Of a DNA stretch of 64,000 nt, positions 43,711 through 51,716 are shown piece after piece; within the stretch, counting starts at the first letter, position 1, and each line of letters begins with the position of its first letter. Below the pieces are notes generated by a model. The model saw nothing but the letters and a program-made list of their open reading frames with translations. It was not told the DNA's origin and did not search any database. The translations under genes and the position numbers were made by a program. This stretch comes from Proteobacteria bacterium UBA6503 (GTDB lineage: Bacteria > Pseudomonadota > Alphaproteobacteria > UBA1280 > UBA6503): positions 310,001 to 374,000 of the forward strand of contig DJLZ01000005.1 of NCBI GenBank assembly GCA_002436405.1. Direction: 5' to 3'.

Positions 43711-44381
43711 GCCTTGATCAAACATGGTACGTAGCTTTTGGTGAGGCAGGTTCTCATCAGCCCTGGTATTACCGGATTTTTACCCGCAAGGGCTTTGAGC
43801 ATGTTGAAGCCTTTGCTGAGTTGCCTTTCAAGACGGTGCTTTATATCAACAGCGGTCTTGACGGTATTACGCCTGGTATGATGTTCAATGAAGAGGATGC
43901 CAGCTTGGGTTTTCCGGTTGAGGCCATGGCCTGCGGCTACCTTGCCAAGGGGCATAAGATCTTGCGCGTAAAGTGCAGCCGAGGTGGCCCTGTGATGTTC
44001 CACCTTGCGAACTGCATACCTAGTTGCGTTACATTGGTCAAAGGGTTGTTGGGCTTCAAATGTTGGTCAGTTACCCCTTACGGCCTCTATAAAGCACTGC
44101 TCAAAAGCGGCGCCTATGAATGGACTGAGGCAGACGCAAAAGAGTTTTACAGGAAACGGGTTAAGGAGCTGAAAATGGGCGGAATTATGGGTAAACCAGA
44201 TGACGGCGGCGCGGCAGCCGAAGCTAAAAAACGCGAGCAAGAAGCCAAAGAACAGGCACGTCTTGAAAAAGAGCAAGAATCTATAAAGCTAAACCGTACG
44301 CGCCGCCGCCAACGTGGAGGTGGTTCGCTGCTTCGCACACAAGGTCAAGAGCTAGGCACTAGCTCTAAGCTTGGGGGTTAA
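43698..44381 (+). CDS. Podophage conserved protein with probable internal second start
   Basis: 227 residues between terminase and portal. The N-terminal ~155 residues include ANCIPSCVTLVKGLLGFKCWSVTPYGLYKAL, a Cys/His-containing pattern seen in uncharacterised podophage proteins. The C-terminal part resembles a separate small phage protein: MGGIMGKP, a Glu/Lys/Arg helix, then RTRRRQRGGGSLLRTQGQ and KLGG. An AAGGAG site six bases before an in-frame ATG at 44,175 would make that 68-residue protein on its own from the same frame. Function unknown for both forms. Confidence 0.7.
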   Translation: MEPVSLDQTWYVAFGEAGSHQPWYYRIFTRKGFEHVEAFAELPFKTVLYINSGLDGITPGMMFNEEDASLGFPVEAMACGYLAKGHKILRVKCSRGGPVMFHLANCIPSCVTLVKGLLGFKCWSVTPYGLYKALLKSGAYEWTEADAKEFYRKRVKELKMGGIMGKPDDGGAAAEAKKREQEAKEQARLEKEQESIKLNRTRRRQRGGGSLLRTQGQELGTSSKLGG

Positions 44382-44383
44382 TC

Positions 44384-45988
44384 ATGTTTGTAATGGATGA
44401 ACCTAAAACTGACGTGGCCTCGCTTGAGGCCCGCTATAAAAAAGCGGATACGCTGAAAACTGAGATTGATCCATATGTACGTGATGCTTACCGATACCTT
44501 GCACCTAGCCGCTTAACCCAAGACGGCGACAAGGTAAATCCAACGGGCGCTAATGATACCTTCGATAGTACGCCTATGAAGGCTTACATGGATTACGCCT
44601 CGACAATTCACTCTGTAATTGCGCCTCCGGGAAAAAAATTTATTGAGCTGGCGCCAGGGCCAGTTTTTGCAGAAGGTAACGAGCGAAATAAGCTCAGTCA
44701 GTCGCTTGAGAAGATCACTGAAATTCTATTCTCGTACCTAGCAGTATCAAACTTCGATACAGTTATGGGTGAATGTGCCGGTGATTATGGCATTGGTACA
44801 GCCTGCATGGCTGTTCATAAAGGCGTTAAGGGTAATCCATTTGTTTTCCAGGCTATCGATTACGACGACTACCTCATTGAGAATGGGCCGTACGGTAATG
44901 TTGGCGGTGTATTCCGTCAGGCGCGCCCTAAGGGCCGCGATGTTATGAGCACTTGGCCAGATGCTGACCTTTCGCAGCAGCTGAAACATCTGATTGAAGA
45001 AAAGCCGGATGATAATTACACGTTCCGTGAGTGCCAGATCCCGTCAAAGGTTACGCTGAAGCGTACGAATCCTGAAAGCAAGAAGGTTGAGAAATACGAA
45101 ACTTCAGGCTTCAAGTACATTGTGTACTATGTAGGCGAAAACAATGAGCGCGCCATTATCGTTGAGCGTGAAATGGAAACCGCACCGTTTATCGTATTCC
45201 GCAATAACCCGCGCGGCAAAAACCCTTGGGGCTTCGGCCCTGCGTTGGTTGCGTTGCCAGATGCTAAGACACTGAATGCTGCCACTGAAATGACGCTAAA
45301 GAATGCGTCGTTTGCTTTGAGCGGCGTTTACACCTACACCGACGACGGTGTATTGAACGTGGACAATATCAACATTCAGCCGTTGACCTTTATCCCGGTC
45401 GCAAGTAACGGCAGCCAGTTTACCGGACCGACCATTGCAGAGTTGCCCCGTACTGGTAACTTTGATCTTGGCCAGGTGGTGCAAGGGGATTTGCGTAAGC
45501 AGATCCTTGAGATTCTTGAAACGAACCCAATGGGGCCGCTTGATGCCTCAGTTCGTTCAGCAACTGAAATGAGCTACCGTCAGCAGAACTTTGCACAAAA
45601 AAGTGGTTCTGCCTTTGGTCGATTAAACCATGAGTTTTTGACTGCGCTTGTGCGCCGCCTGTTAAACATTTTGGAAGAGTTCGGCATTATCGATCTGCAG
45701 AACTTCCGTGTTGACGGTGTGAATGTTCAGGTGCAGCACATTAGCCCAATTGCCCGGGCACAAGATCAGGAAGAGCTTACTTCAGTTATTCGCATGGGCG
45801 AGATTGTTAGAGAGATGTATGGGCCTGAAGCACTTCATGTGGTTATGCCAATGGAGCGCACTGTGCCTCTACTTGGTGATCTTACTGGTGCAAAGACTTC
45901 AAGCTACCTGAGTGGCGAAGAAATTAAAGCTGCAAAAGCCCAGGCGGCTAATGCAGCTCAACAGCCGGGAGTTGTTGATGAGCAATGA
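44384..45988 (+). CDS. Head-tail connector (portal) protein, T7 gp8-like
   Basis: Dodecameric ring at the prohead vertex through which DNA enters and leaves. 534 residues matching the podophage connector family: YVRDAYRYLAPSR, ANDTFDSTPMKAYMDYASTIHSVIAPPGKKFIELAPG, GECAGDYGIGTACMAVHKG, FRNNPRGKNPWGFGPALVALPDAKTLN, and ATEMSYRQQNFAQKSGSAFGRLNHEFLTALVRRLLNIL near the C-terminus. It overlaps the next gene by 11 bases. Confidence 0.93.
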   Translation: MFVMDEPKTDVASLEARYKKADTLKTEIDPYVRDAYRYLAPSRLTQDGDKVNPTGANDTFDSTPMKAYMDYASTIHSVIAPPGKKFIELAPGPVFAEGNERNKLSQSLEKITEILFSYLAVSNFDTVMGECAGDYGIGTACMAVHKGVKGNPFVFQAIDYDDYLIENGPYGNVGGVFRQARPKGRDVMSTWPDADLSQQLKHLIEEKPDDNYTFRECQIPSKVTLKRTNPESKKVEKYETSGFKYIVYYVGENNERAIIVEREMETAPFIVFRNNPRGKNPWGFGPALVALPDAKTLNAATEMTLKNASFALSGVYTYTDDGVLNVDNINIQPLTFIPVASNGSQFTGPTIAELPRTGNFDLGQVVQGDLRKQILEILETNPMGPLDASVRSATEMSYRQQNFAQKSGSAFGRLNHEFLTALVRRLLNILEEFGIIDLQNFRVDGVNVQVQHISPIARAQDQEELTSVIRMGEIVREMYGPEALHVVMPMERTVPLLGDLTGAKTSSYLSGEEIKAAKAQAANAAQQPGVVDEQ

Positions 45989-46313
45989 TAAACGCCCCAC
46001 AAGTTGGGATCAGATTGAAGCCCACTATAAAGGGCAAGCAAAGACAGATGCTCAGCGCAAAGCTGAGCAAGACCGCAAGCAAAGCGAGGCACTGAAGGCT
46101 GTCCAAGCCTTTGCCCGTTTGTTTGCTGAAGATAATGAGGATGCGCAAATTGTCCTCAAGGCGCTGAAGGACCGCACAATTATGAAGCCGGGGTTGCCGG
46201 CTAATGCGCCTTCAGCAGAAATGGTAGCCCAAGGCATGCTCGTTCGTGAAGGCGAGAATAACCTGGTGCGTTGGCTACTGGTAAACATTGAAGAAGGTAA
46301 AAAGCTACTATGA
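45978..46313 (+). CDS. Hypothetical phage protein between portal and scaffold
   Basis: 111 residues from the ATG at 45,978, which overlaps the portal stop. Mostly helical and charged (AQRKAEQDRKQSEALKAVQAFARLFAED), with a C-terminal RTIMKPGLPANAPSAEMVAQGMLVREGENNLVRWLLVNIEEG. Small genes at this spot are common in podophages; I do not recognise a function. It overlaps the scaffold gene start by 4 bases. Confidence 0.65.
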   Translation: MSNDKRPTSWDQIEAHYKGQAKTDAQRKAEQDRKQSEALKAVQAFARLFAEDNEDAQIVLKALKDRTIMKPGLPANAPSAEMVAQGMLVREGENNLVRWLLVNIEEGKKLL

Positions 46314-47089
46314 TTGAAGCCAAAGGTACTGAGAACCCAGAAGACATCAAGAACGACGATGTTGCCCCACAAGACGGCGATCCTGAAGGTGGTGCAGGTC
46401 AAGATGTAGACGATAACCAAGAAGAGGGCGCCGATGCCCCTGAGTGGCATGCCCAAGAACTGCCTGAAGATTTTATGGGCGGCAAATACAAAAATATGGG
46501 TGAAGTTGAGAAGGCGCTAAAGCATTCTAGTAAAATGGCGCGTGAAAAAGGTCTCGACCGTGATGCGCCTGAAGAATACGCTTTTGACTTTAGCGGCGTT
46601 GAAGGATTCGAAGATATCGAAGTTGATATGGAAGATCCGACGCTTCAAGCTATGTTGCCTGCGTTTAAAGAAGTGAGCTTGCCTCAAGCTGAGGCTGACC
46701 GTTTGGTGCAGGCGTTCCTAAAACATCAGCTCGAATCAGATGCTGCGAACATCGAGGCTCAACGTAAAGAACTTGGCGATGAAGGTAAAGAGATGCTCGA
46801 CCGTATTACCGGCTTTGTTGATAAGCACTTCACCCCTGAAGAGGCGGCAGCCGTAAACCTGATTGGTAAAACTGCTGCAGGTATTCGTGTTCTTGATAAG
46901 TTTATTCAGATGCAAGGCATGAAAAATGTGCCAATAGGTGATAGTGGATCGCCGGGTCTAAGCCATGATGAGATCATTGATAAGATCGATAAGCTTCGAA
47001 AAGACCCTGATCTAAACTTCAATAAAGCAAAGCAGGATCAGTATGAAAAACTACTTGCTGAAGATGTGAAGCTGAAGTCTAAGCGCTAA
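46310..47089 (+). CDS. Capsid scaffolding protein, T7 gp9-like
   Basis: Internal scaffold that guides prohead assembly and then leaves. 259 residues, strongly acidic N-terminus (ENPEDIKNDDVAPQDGDPEGG), then WHAQELPEDFMGGKYKNMGEVEKALKHSSKMAREKG, the region seen in podophage capsid assembly proteins. A helical C-terminal part ends in basic KSKR, where scaffolds bind the shell. It lies between the portal and major capsid genes, as expected. A terminator follows directly. Confidence 0.88.
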   Translation: MIEAKGTENPEDIKNDDVAPQDGDPEGGAGQDVDDNQEEGADAPEWHAQELPEDFMGGKYKNMGEVEKALKHSSKMAREKGLDRDAPEEYAFDFSGVEGFEDIEVDMEDPTLQAMLPAFKEVSLPQAEADRLVQAFLKHQLESDAANIEAQRKELGDEGKEMLDRITGFVDKHFTPEEAAAVNLIGKTAAGIRVLDKFIQMQGMKNVPIGDSGSPGLSHDEIIDKIDKLRKDPDLNFNKAKQDQYEKLLAEDVKLKSKR

Positions 47090-47092
47090 TAG

Positions 47093-47117
47093 AAACCGCC
47101 CCCTGGGGCGGTTTTTT
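47093..47117 (+). terminator. Terminator between scaffold and capsid genes
   Basis: AACCGCCCC pairs with GGGGCGGTT across a tight loop and is followed by TTTTTTAG. It starts 4 bases after the scaffold stop. It would stop or reduce upstream transcription before a fresh promoter drives the capsid gene. Confidence 0.9.
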
Positions 47118-47125
47118 AGTGGGGC

Positions 47126-47156
47126 TTGCGAACCTGTAGGGGGTATGTGGAATACT
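47126..47156 (+). promoter_or_regulatory. Candidate capsid promoter sharing the TTGCGAACCT motif
   Basis: TTGCGAACCT (47126-47135) and, 19 bases after TTGCGA, AATACT (47151-47156) running into TACTAAAC. The same 10-mer with ATGCTAAA at nearly the same distance occurs at 41,318. It lies in the gap directly after a terminator and before the capsid leader. Confidence 0.5.
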
Positions 47157-47162
47157 AAACGC

Positions 47163-47327
47163 ATCAAAGGCGTACATGTAAGGCACAGGCTACCCGCGTT
47201 CGCGGCCCCTTCAAATGCTTTGCCAGGCGGTAGGACTGGCCACCTACAAGCATAAGGCCCCCGTATTTACGGGCTAACCCTGAAGCGAAAGTTGAATGGT
47301 TAATAACGTAAATAATGAGGTTTCAAA
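47163..47327 (+). ncRNA. Structured 5' leader of the major capsid gene
   Basis: About 165 non-coding bases with several foldable elements: CCGCG/CGCGG (47194-47205), GCCAG/CTGGC (47222-47240) and CCCGTA/TACGGG (47260-47273). GTAGG/CCTAC (47230-47247) interleaves with the second stem, so a pseudoknot or two alternative folds are possible. An ATGAGG purine site lies just upstream of the start codon. No open frame is seen. I do not recognise a named RNA family. Confidence 0.5.
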
Positions 47328-48182
47328 ATGACCGAATCTTATCAATTGTCTGATTTCGAGCAGAAGAAGTTCGAAGCTAGTGTGCACCACGAAATTCGTG
47401 ATGCAGGTAAAAACCTTAAATCTATGGCTCTTATGAAGGATTCTAAGGGCGCACGTTCAATCGACATTACCGTGTACGGCGGTGTGATGATGGAAAAGCG
47501 CGAAGGCTATGAGCAGCCGCTACCTGTGCAAAAGAACAAAAAACGTAATGTAATCCTGACCATGGAAGATTACTCATGCTCAGTGCTGACTGATATCTTC
47601 CTGAATGAGAAGGTGAACTTCGACGATAAGCAAGAGCTTAAAATGGAAGTTTCAGCTGCTATTGAACGTAAAATGGATCAGATCATCATTGATGCTCTGA
47701 ACGCCCATTCTTATGGTTCAGGCAATACTGTTGCTGATCCTACCAAGGTATTCAGCATGACTGATCACCTTAAGAAAATTGCCCGTCTAATGGATGATAA
47801 AGGTGCGGTGCAAGATCGCAACCTTCTTCTTCATGCTTACGCTGCTCATGATCTATTGGGCGACGACAAGGTTGGCAACATCAACAACAACAGCAACAAA
47901 GTGTTGGTTAAAGGCTCAATGGACAAAGAGAAGTTCTACGGCTTTGACTTCACAGTCATTGGTTCTCGTGAAGAGGGCGGCCTGCCTAAGCCTAGCGCTA
48001 CATCGATCGCTTCATTTGCCTGGGTGCGTAAAGCTCTTGCTTTGGGTATCAACATGCAGCCACGCATTGAAGTTATCTATGACGGCCAGTACGGTGCACA
48101 CCGTGTGAACGCCTTCTTGTCAGGTGGCGCCAAAGTTGTCGACGGCAACGGCGTTGTTAAATCAACATCACTATACCAATAA
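47328..48182 (+). CDS. Major capsid protein
   Basis: Shell protein of the head, presumably of the HK97 fold. 284 residues. Segments such as SARSIDITVYGGVMMEKREGYEQPLPVQ, NVILTMEDYSCSVLTDIFLNEKVNFDDKQELKMEVSAAIERKMDQIIIDAL and the C-terminal GINMQPRIEVIYDGQYGAHRVNAFLSGGAKVVDGNGVV resemble capsid proteins of non-T7 podophages. Its position after the scaffold agrees. A dedicated promoter and leader precede it, fitting the high copy number needed. Confidence 0.88.
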   Translation: MTESYQLSDFEQKKFEASVHHEIRDAGKNLKSMALMKDSKGARSIDITVYGGVMMEKREGYEQPLPVQKNKKRNVILTMEDYSCSVLTDIFLNEKVNFDDKQELKMEVSAAIERKMDQIIIDALNAHSYGSGNTVADPTKVFSMTDHLKKIARLMDDKGAVQDRNLLLHAYAAHDLLGDDKVGNINNNSNKVLVKGSMDKEKFYGFDFTVIGSREEGGLPKPSATSIASFAWVRKALALGINMQPRIEVIYDGQYGAHRVNAFLSGGAKVVDGNGVVKSTSLYQ

Positions 48183-48193
48183 GGGGGTGAATC

Positions 48194-48472
48194 ATGGCTT
48201 TTAATGGAGCAAAATTTGTAGGCGACGATCGACATTATGTTGAAGGTGTACCTCGCATTCACTACTACGCAACAACTGAGACACAGGCTCAGGTTCGTGT
48301 TGATCAATACTTCAACCCAGTGGCCAGTAAAGTTGCGGTGGGCGATGAGATTCGTACATTCGTTGAAACTGGTGGTACACAAAAAACAGTTCAATTTATT
48401 GTCCTGTCGAATGACGGTACTGATGTTGACGTTGATGACGGTACAGTTCTAGGCACTACTGATACCGACTAA
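48194..48472 (+). CDS. Small phage structural protein, possible head decoration or stabiliser
   Basis: 92 residues, acidic, beta-rich looking (VGDEIRTFVETGGTQKTVQFIVLSNDGTDVDVDDGTVLG). It follows the capsid gene by 11 bases with a GGGGG site before its ATG, and a terminator follows. Position and size would suit a decoration protein, but there is no recognised motif, so this is inference from context only. Confidence 0.6.
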   Translation: MAFNGAKFVGDDRHYVEGVPRIHYYATTETQAQVRVDQYFNPVASKVAVGDEIRTFVETGGTQKTVQFIVLSNDGTDVDVDDGTVLGTTDTD

Positions 48473-48479
48473 CCCTAAG

Positions 48480-48515
48480 AAGCCGGTTCACTTGTGGGGG
48501 TGGACCGGCTTTTTT
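48480..48515 (+). terminator. Terminator after the capsid gene pair
   Basis: AAGCCGGT (48480-48487) pairs with ACCGGCTT (48504-48511), followed by a run of T. Together with the terminator at 47,093 it isolates the capsid pair as its own transcription unit, with some read-through to the tail genes. Confidence 0.9.
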
Positions 48516-48537
48516 AAGATTTTAAAAGGTGGTGTAG

Positions 48538-49104
48538 ATGTCTCTTGTTACCAAAGAAACTATTTGTGACACAGCTTCTCAGCTTATTGGCGCAGGTTCT
48601 ATCACGAGTTTTGATGATCCGACAGCTGAAGCTAAGAAGTGTCGTAGCATTTGGCCTACCACTCTTAAGGATGCCATTGAAGAGCATCCTTGGACTTTTT
48701 CTGTTAAGCAGCTTGAGCTTAACCTCGTTCCTTCAGAAAAACCGTTGTATGGCTTTAAGTATGCTTTCCGCATGCCGCCTGATCTTTTAAAGCTACTTGA
48801 TGTAAATTCAAGCTATCCACACCGCATTGTAGGCAATTTACTTTTTACCGATGCTGAAAAGGTTGAAGTCTCTTACCAGTACATCCCAGATCCACAAGAG
48901 TTTAAAGGGGCCTTTACAGCTTACCTTGAGTTTGTAATGGCGTCTAAGCTTGCTATTGCCCTGCAGGATGACAAGGTTAAAGCGCAAGAGTATGAGCGCA
49001 AAGCTGATAAGAAGCTTGCGGTCGCGCGTTCACGCGATAGCCAGCAGCAATCAACAGCAAGCGCAAAGCCGCATAACTTTGGCCTAACCAACAGACGGTG
49101 GTAG
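48538..49104 (+). CDS. Tail tubular protein A, T7 gp11-like
   Basis: Ring connecting the portal to the nozzle of the short tail. 188 residues with TASQLIGAGSITSFDDPTAEAKKCRSIWPTTLKDAIEEHPWTFSVKQLEL, YAFRMPPDLLKLLDV and EVSYQYIPDPQEFKGAFTAYLEFVMASKLAIALQDD, which follow the gatekeeper family. It lies between capsid and nozzle genes as in T7. GGTGG sits upstream of the ATG. Confidence 0.88.
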   Translation: MSLVTKETICDTASQLIGAGSITSFDDPTAEAKKCRSIWPTTLKDAIEEHPWTFSVKQLELNLVPSEKPLYGFKYAFRMPPDLLKLLDVNSSYPHRIVGNLLFTDAEKVEVSYQYIPDPQEFKGAFTAYLEFVMASKLAIALQDDKVKAQEYERKADKKLAVARSRDSQQQSTASAKPHNFGLTNRRW

Positions 49105-49107
49105 GTC

Positions 49108-51042
49108 ATGGCAGTTTATGAAATTCCTCAACATAGCTTCGTGGTAGGTATGGTGACACCTAGCGTTTCTTCGCGCGAAGAGTTGGATATTTACGAGCGC
49201 GCACTTGAGGTTGGCGAAAATGTGCTGATCAACCCTCAGGGTGATATTCAGGGCCGCCCAGGGCTGCGCATGATTGAGGAAGTTAGCCAGGGGCGCATGC
49301 GTAACTTTATCTTCAACCGGACACAGCGATACCTATTGATCTTCCGTGAGGGTGCTATCGATGTTTATCGTGATGAGGTGAAGATCTTTACCTCTACAGA
49401 TACATTATTAGCAAGCATTACAACGGCGCGCCTTAAACAGATTACATTCGCGCAACGTGCAGATGTGATGCTTATTTTCCATGAGGATTTTCAGACCCTT
49501 GAATTTGCCCGGTATGCCGATAATGATTGGCGCGTAAGTGAGGCAGAATATAAAAATATTCCAGTTTTTCCTTTTGACGGGGTAACGGTGAGCAACCCTG
49601 CAGCTGCAATTACACCTTCAGCTAAGAGTGGCCGTGTTTCAATTGAGGCAGATGCCTCGGTATTTTCATCAAGTCATGTGGGCCAATATATTGCTATGAG
49701 CTATGGCCGTGTACGTATTCAAGAGTTTGAATCTGGTACGAAGGTTATTGGCGCCGTAGAGCAGGAACTGTTTGATGATGCACAAGTAGGCTCAGGCGAT
49801 TGGGAACTTGAAGTTGGTTATGAGCCTGTGATGAGCAGCACGCGGGGGTGGCCTGGTAGCGGCACATTTTCAAATGATGATCGTCTAGTTGTTGGTGGTT
49901 TGAAGAGCCGGCCGCAGACACGACTTGAAAGCGCGACTTCAGAATACTTTAACTTTGATGTTGGTATTGGCGGGCCAACTGATGCCATTGATGAAAGCCT
50001 GGGCGGCAATACAATTAGCCAGATCATTCATGTTCACCAGGGCACAACACTTCAGCTTTTGACCTCAAGCGGTATGTACTTTGTGCCTAACAACCCTGAC
50101 GGTACCAAGTCGTTTGCCCAAGAGACAAGTGAGTACCCTGCAGGCAACGTACCGCCTGTTCGTCTAGACGGTGCCACGTTCTACGCAGATGAAAATGGCA
50201 AGGTTATTTATGAGCTTGTTTACAACGATATCGATCGTAAATATAACGCCGATAACGCGACACTTCTCTTTAGTGCTTATATCAACAATATTCAGGCTAT
50301 GGCGCACCGTGGGGCCACACAGACCAATGATGCTCAATACTTGTTTGTCGTAAATGGTGACGGCACCGTTGGCGTTCTTAACAAGCTGCGCGCGCAGAAT
50401 CTACACGGTTGGAGCCAGTTGACAACCTTGGGTGAGTTTGAAGATGTGTGCGTTATTGGCAGCGATGTTTACTTCATTGTGAAGCGCTCGATCAATGGCG
50501 TTGAAAAGCGATTCCTTGAAATCTTCGATGATGCGCACGTTATGGACTGTAGCGTGAAGTTATCATCTGAAACACCACAGCAAGTTTGGACAGACACCGA
50601 GCTTGAATACCTTAATGGCCAAGAAGTTTACTTACGCGGTGATGAGTACCCTCGCGGTAGTACCGTTGTTGATACTGGCAGCGTGAACATGACTGAAGAG
50701 GTTTCAGATATTGAGGTTGGTTTGTTCAAAAGCGTTCGTGTTAAGAACTTGCCGCCGTCACTTACCAAGGAGGGCAAAGAGCTTGGTGGTGTCCATAAAG
50801 GGGTGGCTTTTGTAAAGCTGAACCTAATTGACACGGGTGAGATTCGTATTACTTCGGGGGCCGAAAGCGTTGTGCCTCCGGTCAATCAGTTTGGTGATCC
50901 TATTGGTGGTGCGCCAAACCGTCTAAATGGGTGGATTGAGGTGTATATCAGCAGCTCAGATACCCTAGCGCAAATTGAAATCACACAAGATCAGCCTGAC
51001 TTCTTCAGGCTGCAGAAAATCATTTCGGGGGTACGAGTATGA
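49108..51042 (+). CDS. Tail tubular protein B / nozzle, T7 gp12-like
   Basis: Forms the tail nozzle below the connector. 644 residues. N-terminal GENVLINPQGDIQGRPGLRMI and NFIFNRTQRYLLIFREGAIDVYRD match the family opening (N-x-x-x-x-x-G-x-x-x-R-P-G). Central repeats such as GYEPVMSSTRGWPGSGTFSNDDRLVVGG, a motif shared with nozzle proteins, follow. It overlaps the next gene by 4 bases (ATGA). Confidence 0.85.
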   Translation: MAVYEIPQHSFVVGMVTPSVSSREELDIYERALEVGENVLINPQGDIQGRPGLRMIEEVSQGRMRNFIFNRTQRYLLIFREGAIDVYRDEVKIFTSTDTLLASITTARLKQITFAQRADVMLIFHEDFQTLEFARYADNDWRVSEAEYKNIPVFPFDGVTVSNPAAAITPSAKSGRVSIEADASVFSSSHVGQYIAMSYGRVRIQEFESGTKVIGAVEQELFDDAQVGSGDWELEVGYEPVMSSTRGWPGSGTFSNDDRLVVGGLKSRPQTRLESATSEYFNFDVGIGGPTDAIDESLGGNTISQIIHVHQGTTLQLLTSSGMYFVPNNPDGTKSFAQETSEYPAGNVPPVRLDGATFYADENGKVIYELVYNDIDRKYNADNATLLFSAYINNIQAMAHRGATQTNDAQYLFVVNGDGTVGVLNKLRAQNLHGWSQLTTLGEFEDVCVIGSDVYFIVKRSINGVEKRFLEIFDDAHVMDCSVKLSSETPQQVWTDTELEYLNGQEVYLRGDEYPRGSTVVDTGSVNMTEEVSDIEVGLFKSVRVKNLPPSLTKEGKELGGVHKGVAFVKLNLIDTGEIRITSGAESVVPPVNQFGDPIGGAPNRLNGWIEVYISSSDTLAQIEITQDQPDFFRLQKIISGVRV

Positions 51043-51707
51043 GCAAAGATGTAACTACAGCTATTTTGGTCGCAAGTCTATTCACCGGTGTTGGTTTTGC
51101 CGCTGCAGGCGCTATGGCAGGTGCCGGTGCTGCTGCAGGTGGTGCGGCCGCCGCGGCAGGTACAGCGGGCGCAGCAAGCGCAGGCGCAGGGGCAGCAGCT
51201 GCGGGTACTGCAGCAGCCGGAACCGCGGCCGCAGGCACAGCTGCGGCTTCTTCAGCTGCAGCAGCTGGTACGACTTTTGGTATTTCAAATGCAACACTCT
51301 CGACTGTGGGTACTGTGGCAAGTATTGGCGCAGCCGGTATGTCAGGTGTTCAGCAGTACGGTGCAGCTAAAGCAGAAAAACAAAATGCAAAACTTGAGCG
51401 CCAGTTTGAAAAAACTCAGGCAGCCGAAGAAGAAAACGCACGAGCTAAACAGTTGTCATATGCCCTGCAGCAGAATGAAGCTGCATTTGCTTATGCCGGC
51501 ATTGATGCATCTTCAGGCACAGCCCTGCGACAAAATGAGCAACTATTCAGCGTAGCTAACCGACAGGGTGGTATGGCTGATTCTGTAAGTCGAGCGCAAC
51601 AGGCGCAACTTCGTAACAAAGGAATTCAAGCAGGTCGTCGTGGTACGGCATACTTGCTGAACTCTGGGTTGGCGGGTACTTCACTTTTGAGTACACGCGG
51701 TCGATAG
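51039..51707 (+). CDS. Internal virion protein with Ala/Gly-rich segment, T7 gp14 position
   Basis: 222 residues. Residues ~15-80 form a long hydrophobic low-complexity run of Ala/Gly with AAGTAAAGTAAAG-type repeats, suited to membrane insertion. Then comes a coiled-coil-like charged part (EKQNAKLERQFEKTQAAEEENARAKQLSYAL) and the C-terminal NEAAFAYAGIDASSGTALRQNEQ and RNKGIQAGRRGTAYLLNSGLAGTSLL. In short-tailed phages, small internal virion proteins at this location are ejected to form a channel across the envelope. Confidence 0.7.
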   Translation: MSKDVTTAILVASLFTGVGFAAAGAMAGAGAAAGGAAAAAGTAGAASAGAGAAAAGTAAAGTAAAGTAAASSAAAAGTTFGISNATLSTVGTVASIGAAGMSGVQQYGAAKAEKQNAKLERQFEKTQAAEEENARAKQLSYALQQNEAAFAYAGIDASSGTALRQNEQLFSVANRQGGMADSVSRAQQAQLRNKGIQAGRRGTAYLLNSGLAGTSLLSTRGR

Positions 51708-51716
51708 GGGGTAGGC

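Noticed and set aside
51020..51555. Other frames over the Ala/Gly-rich repeat, on both strands
   Set aside because: Open only because the DNA is repetitive and GC-rich; they read as Gln/Leu- or Ala/Pro-rich low complexity.
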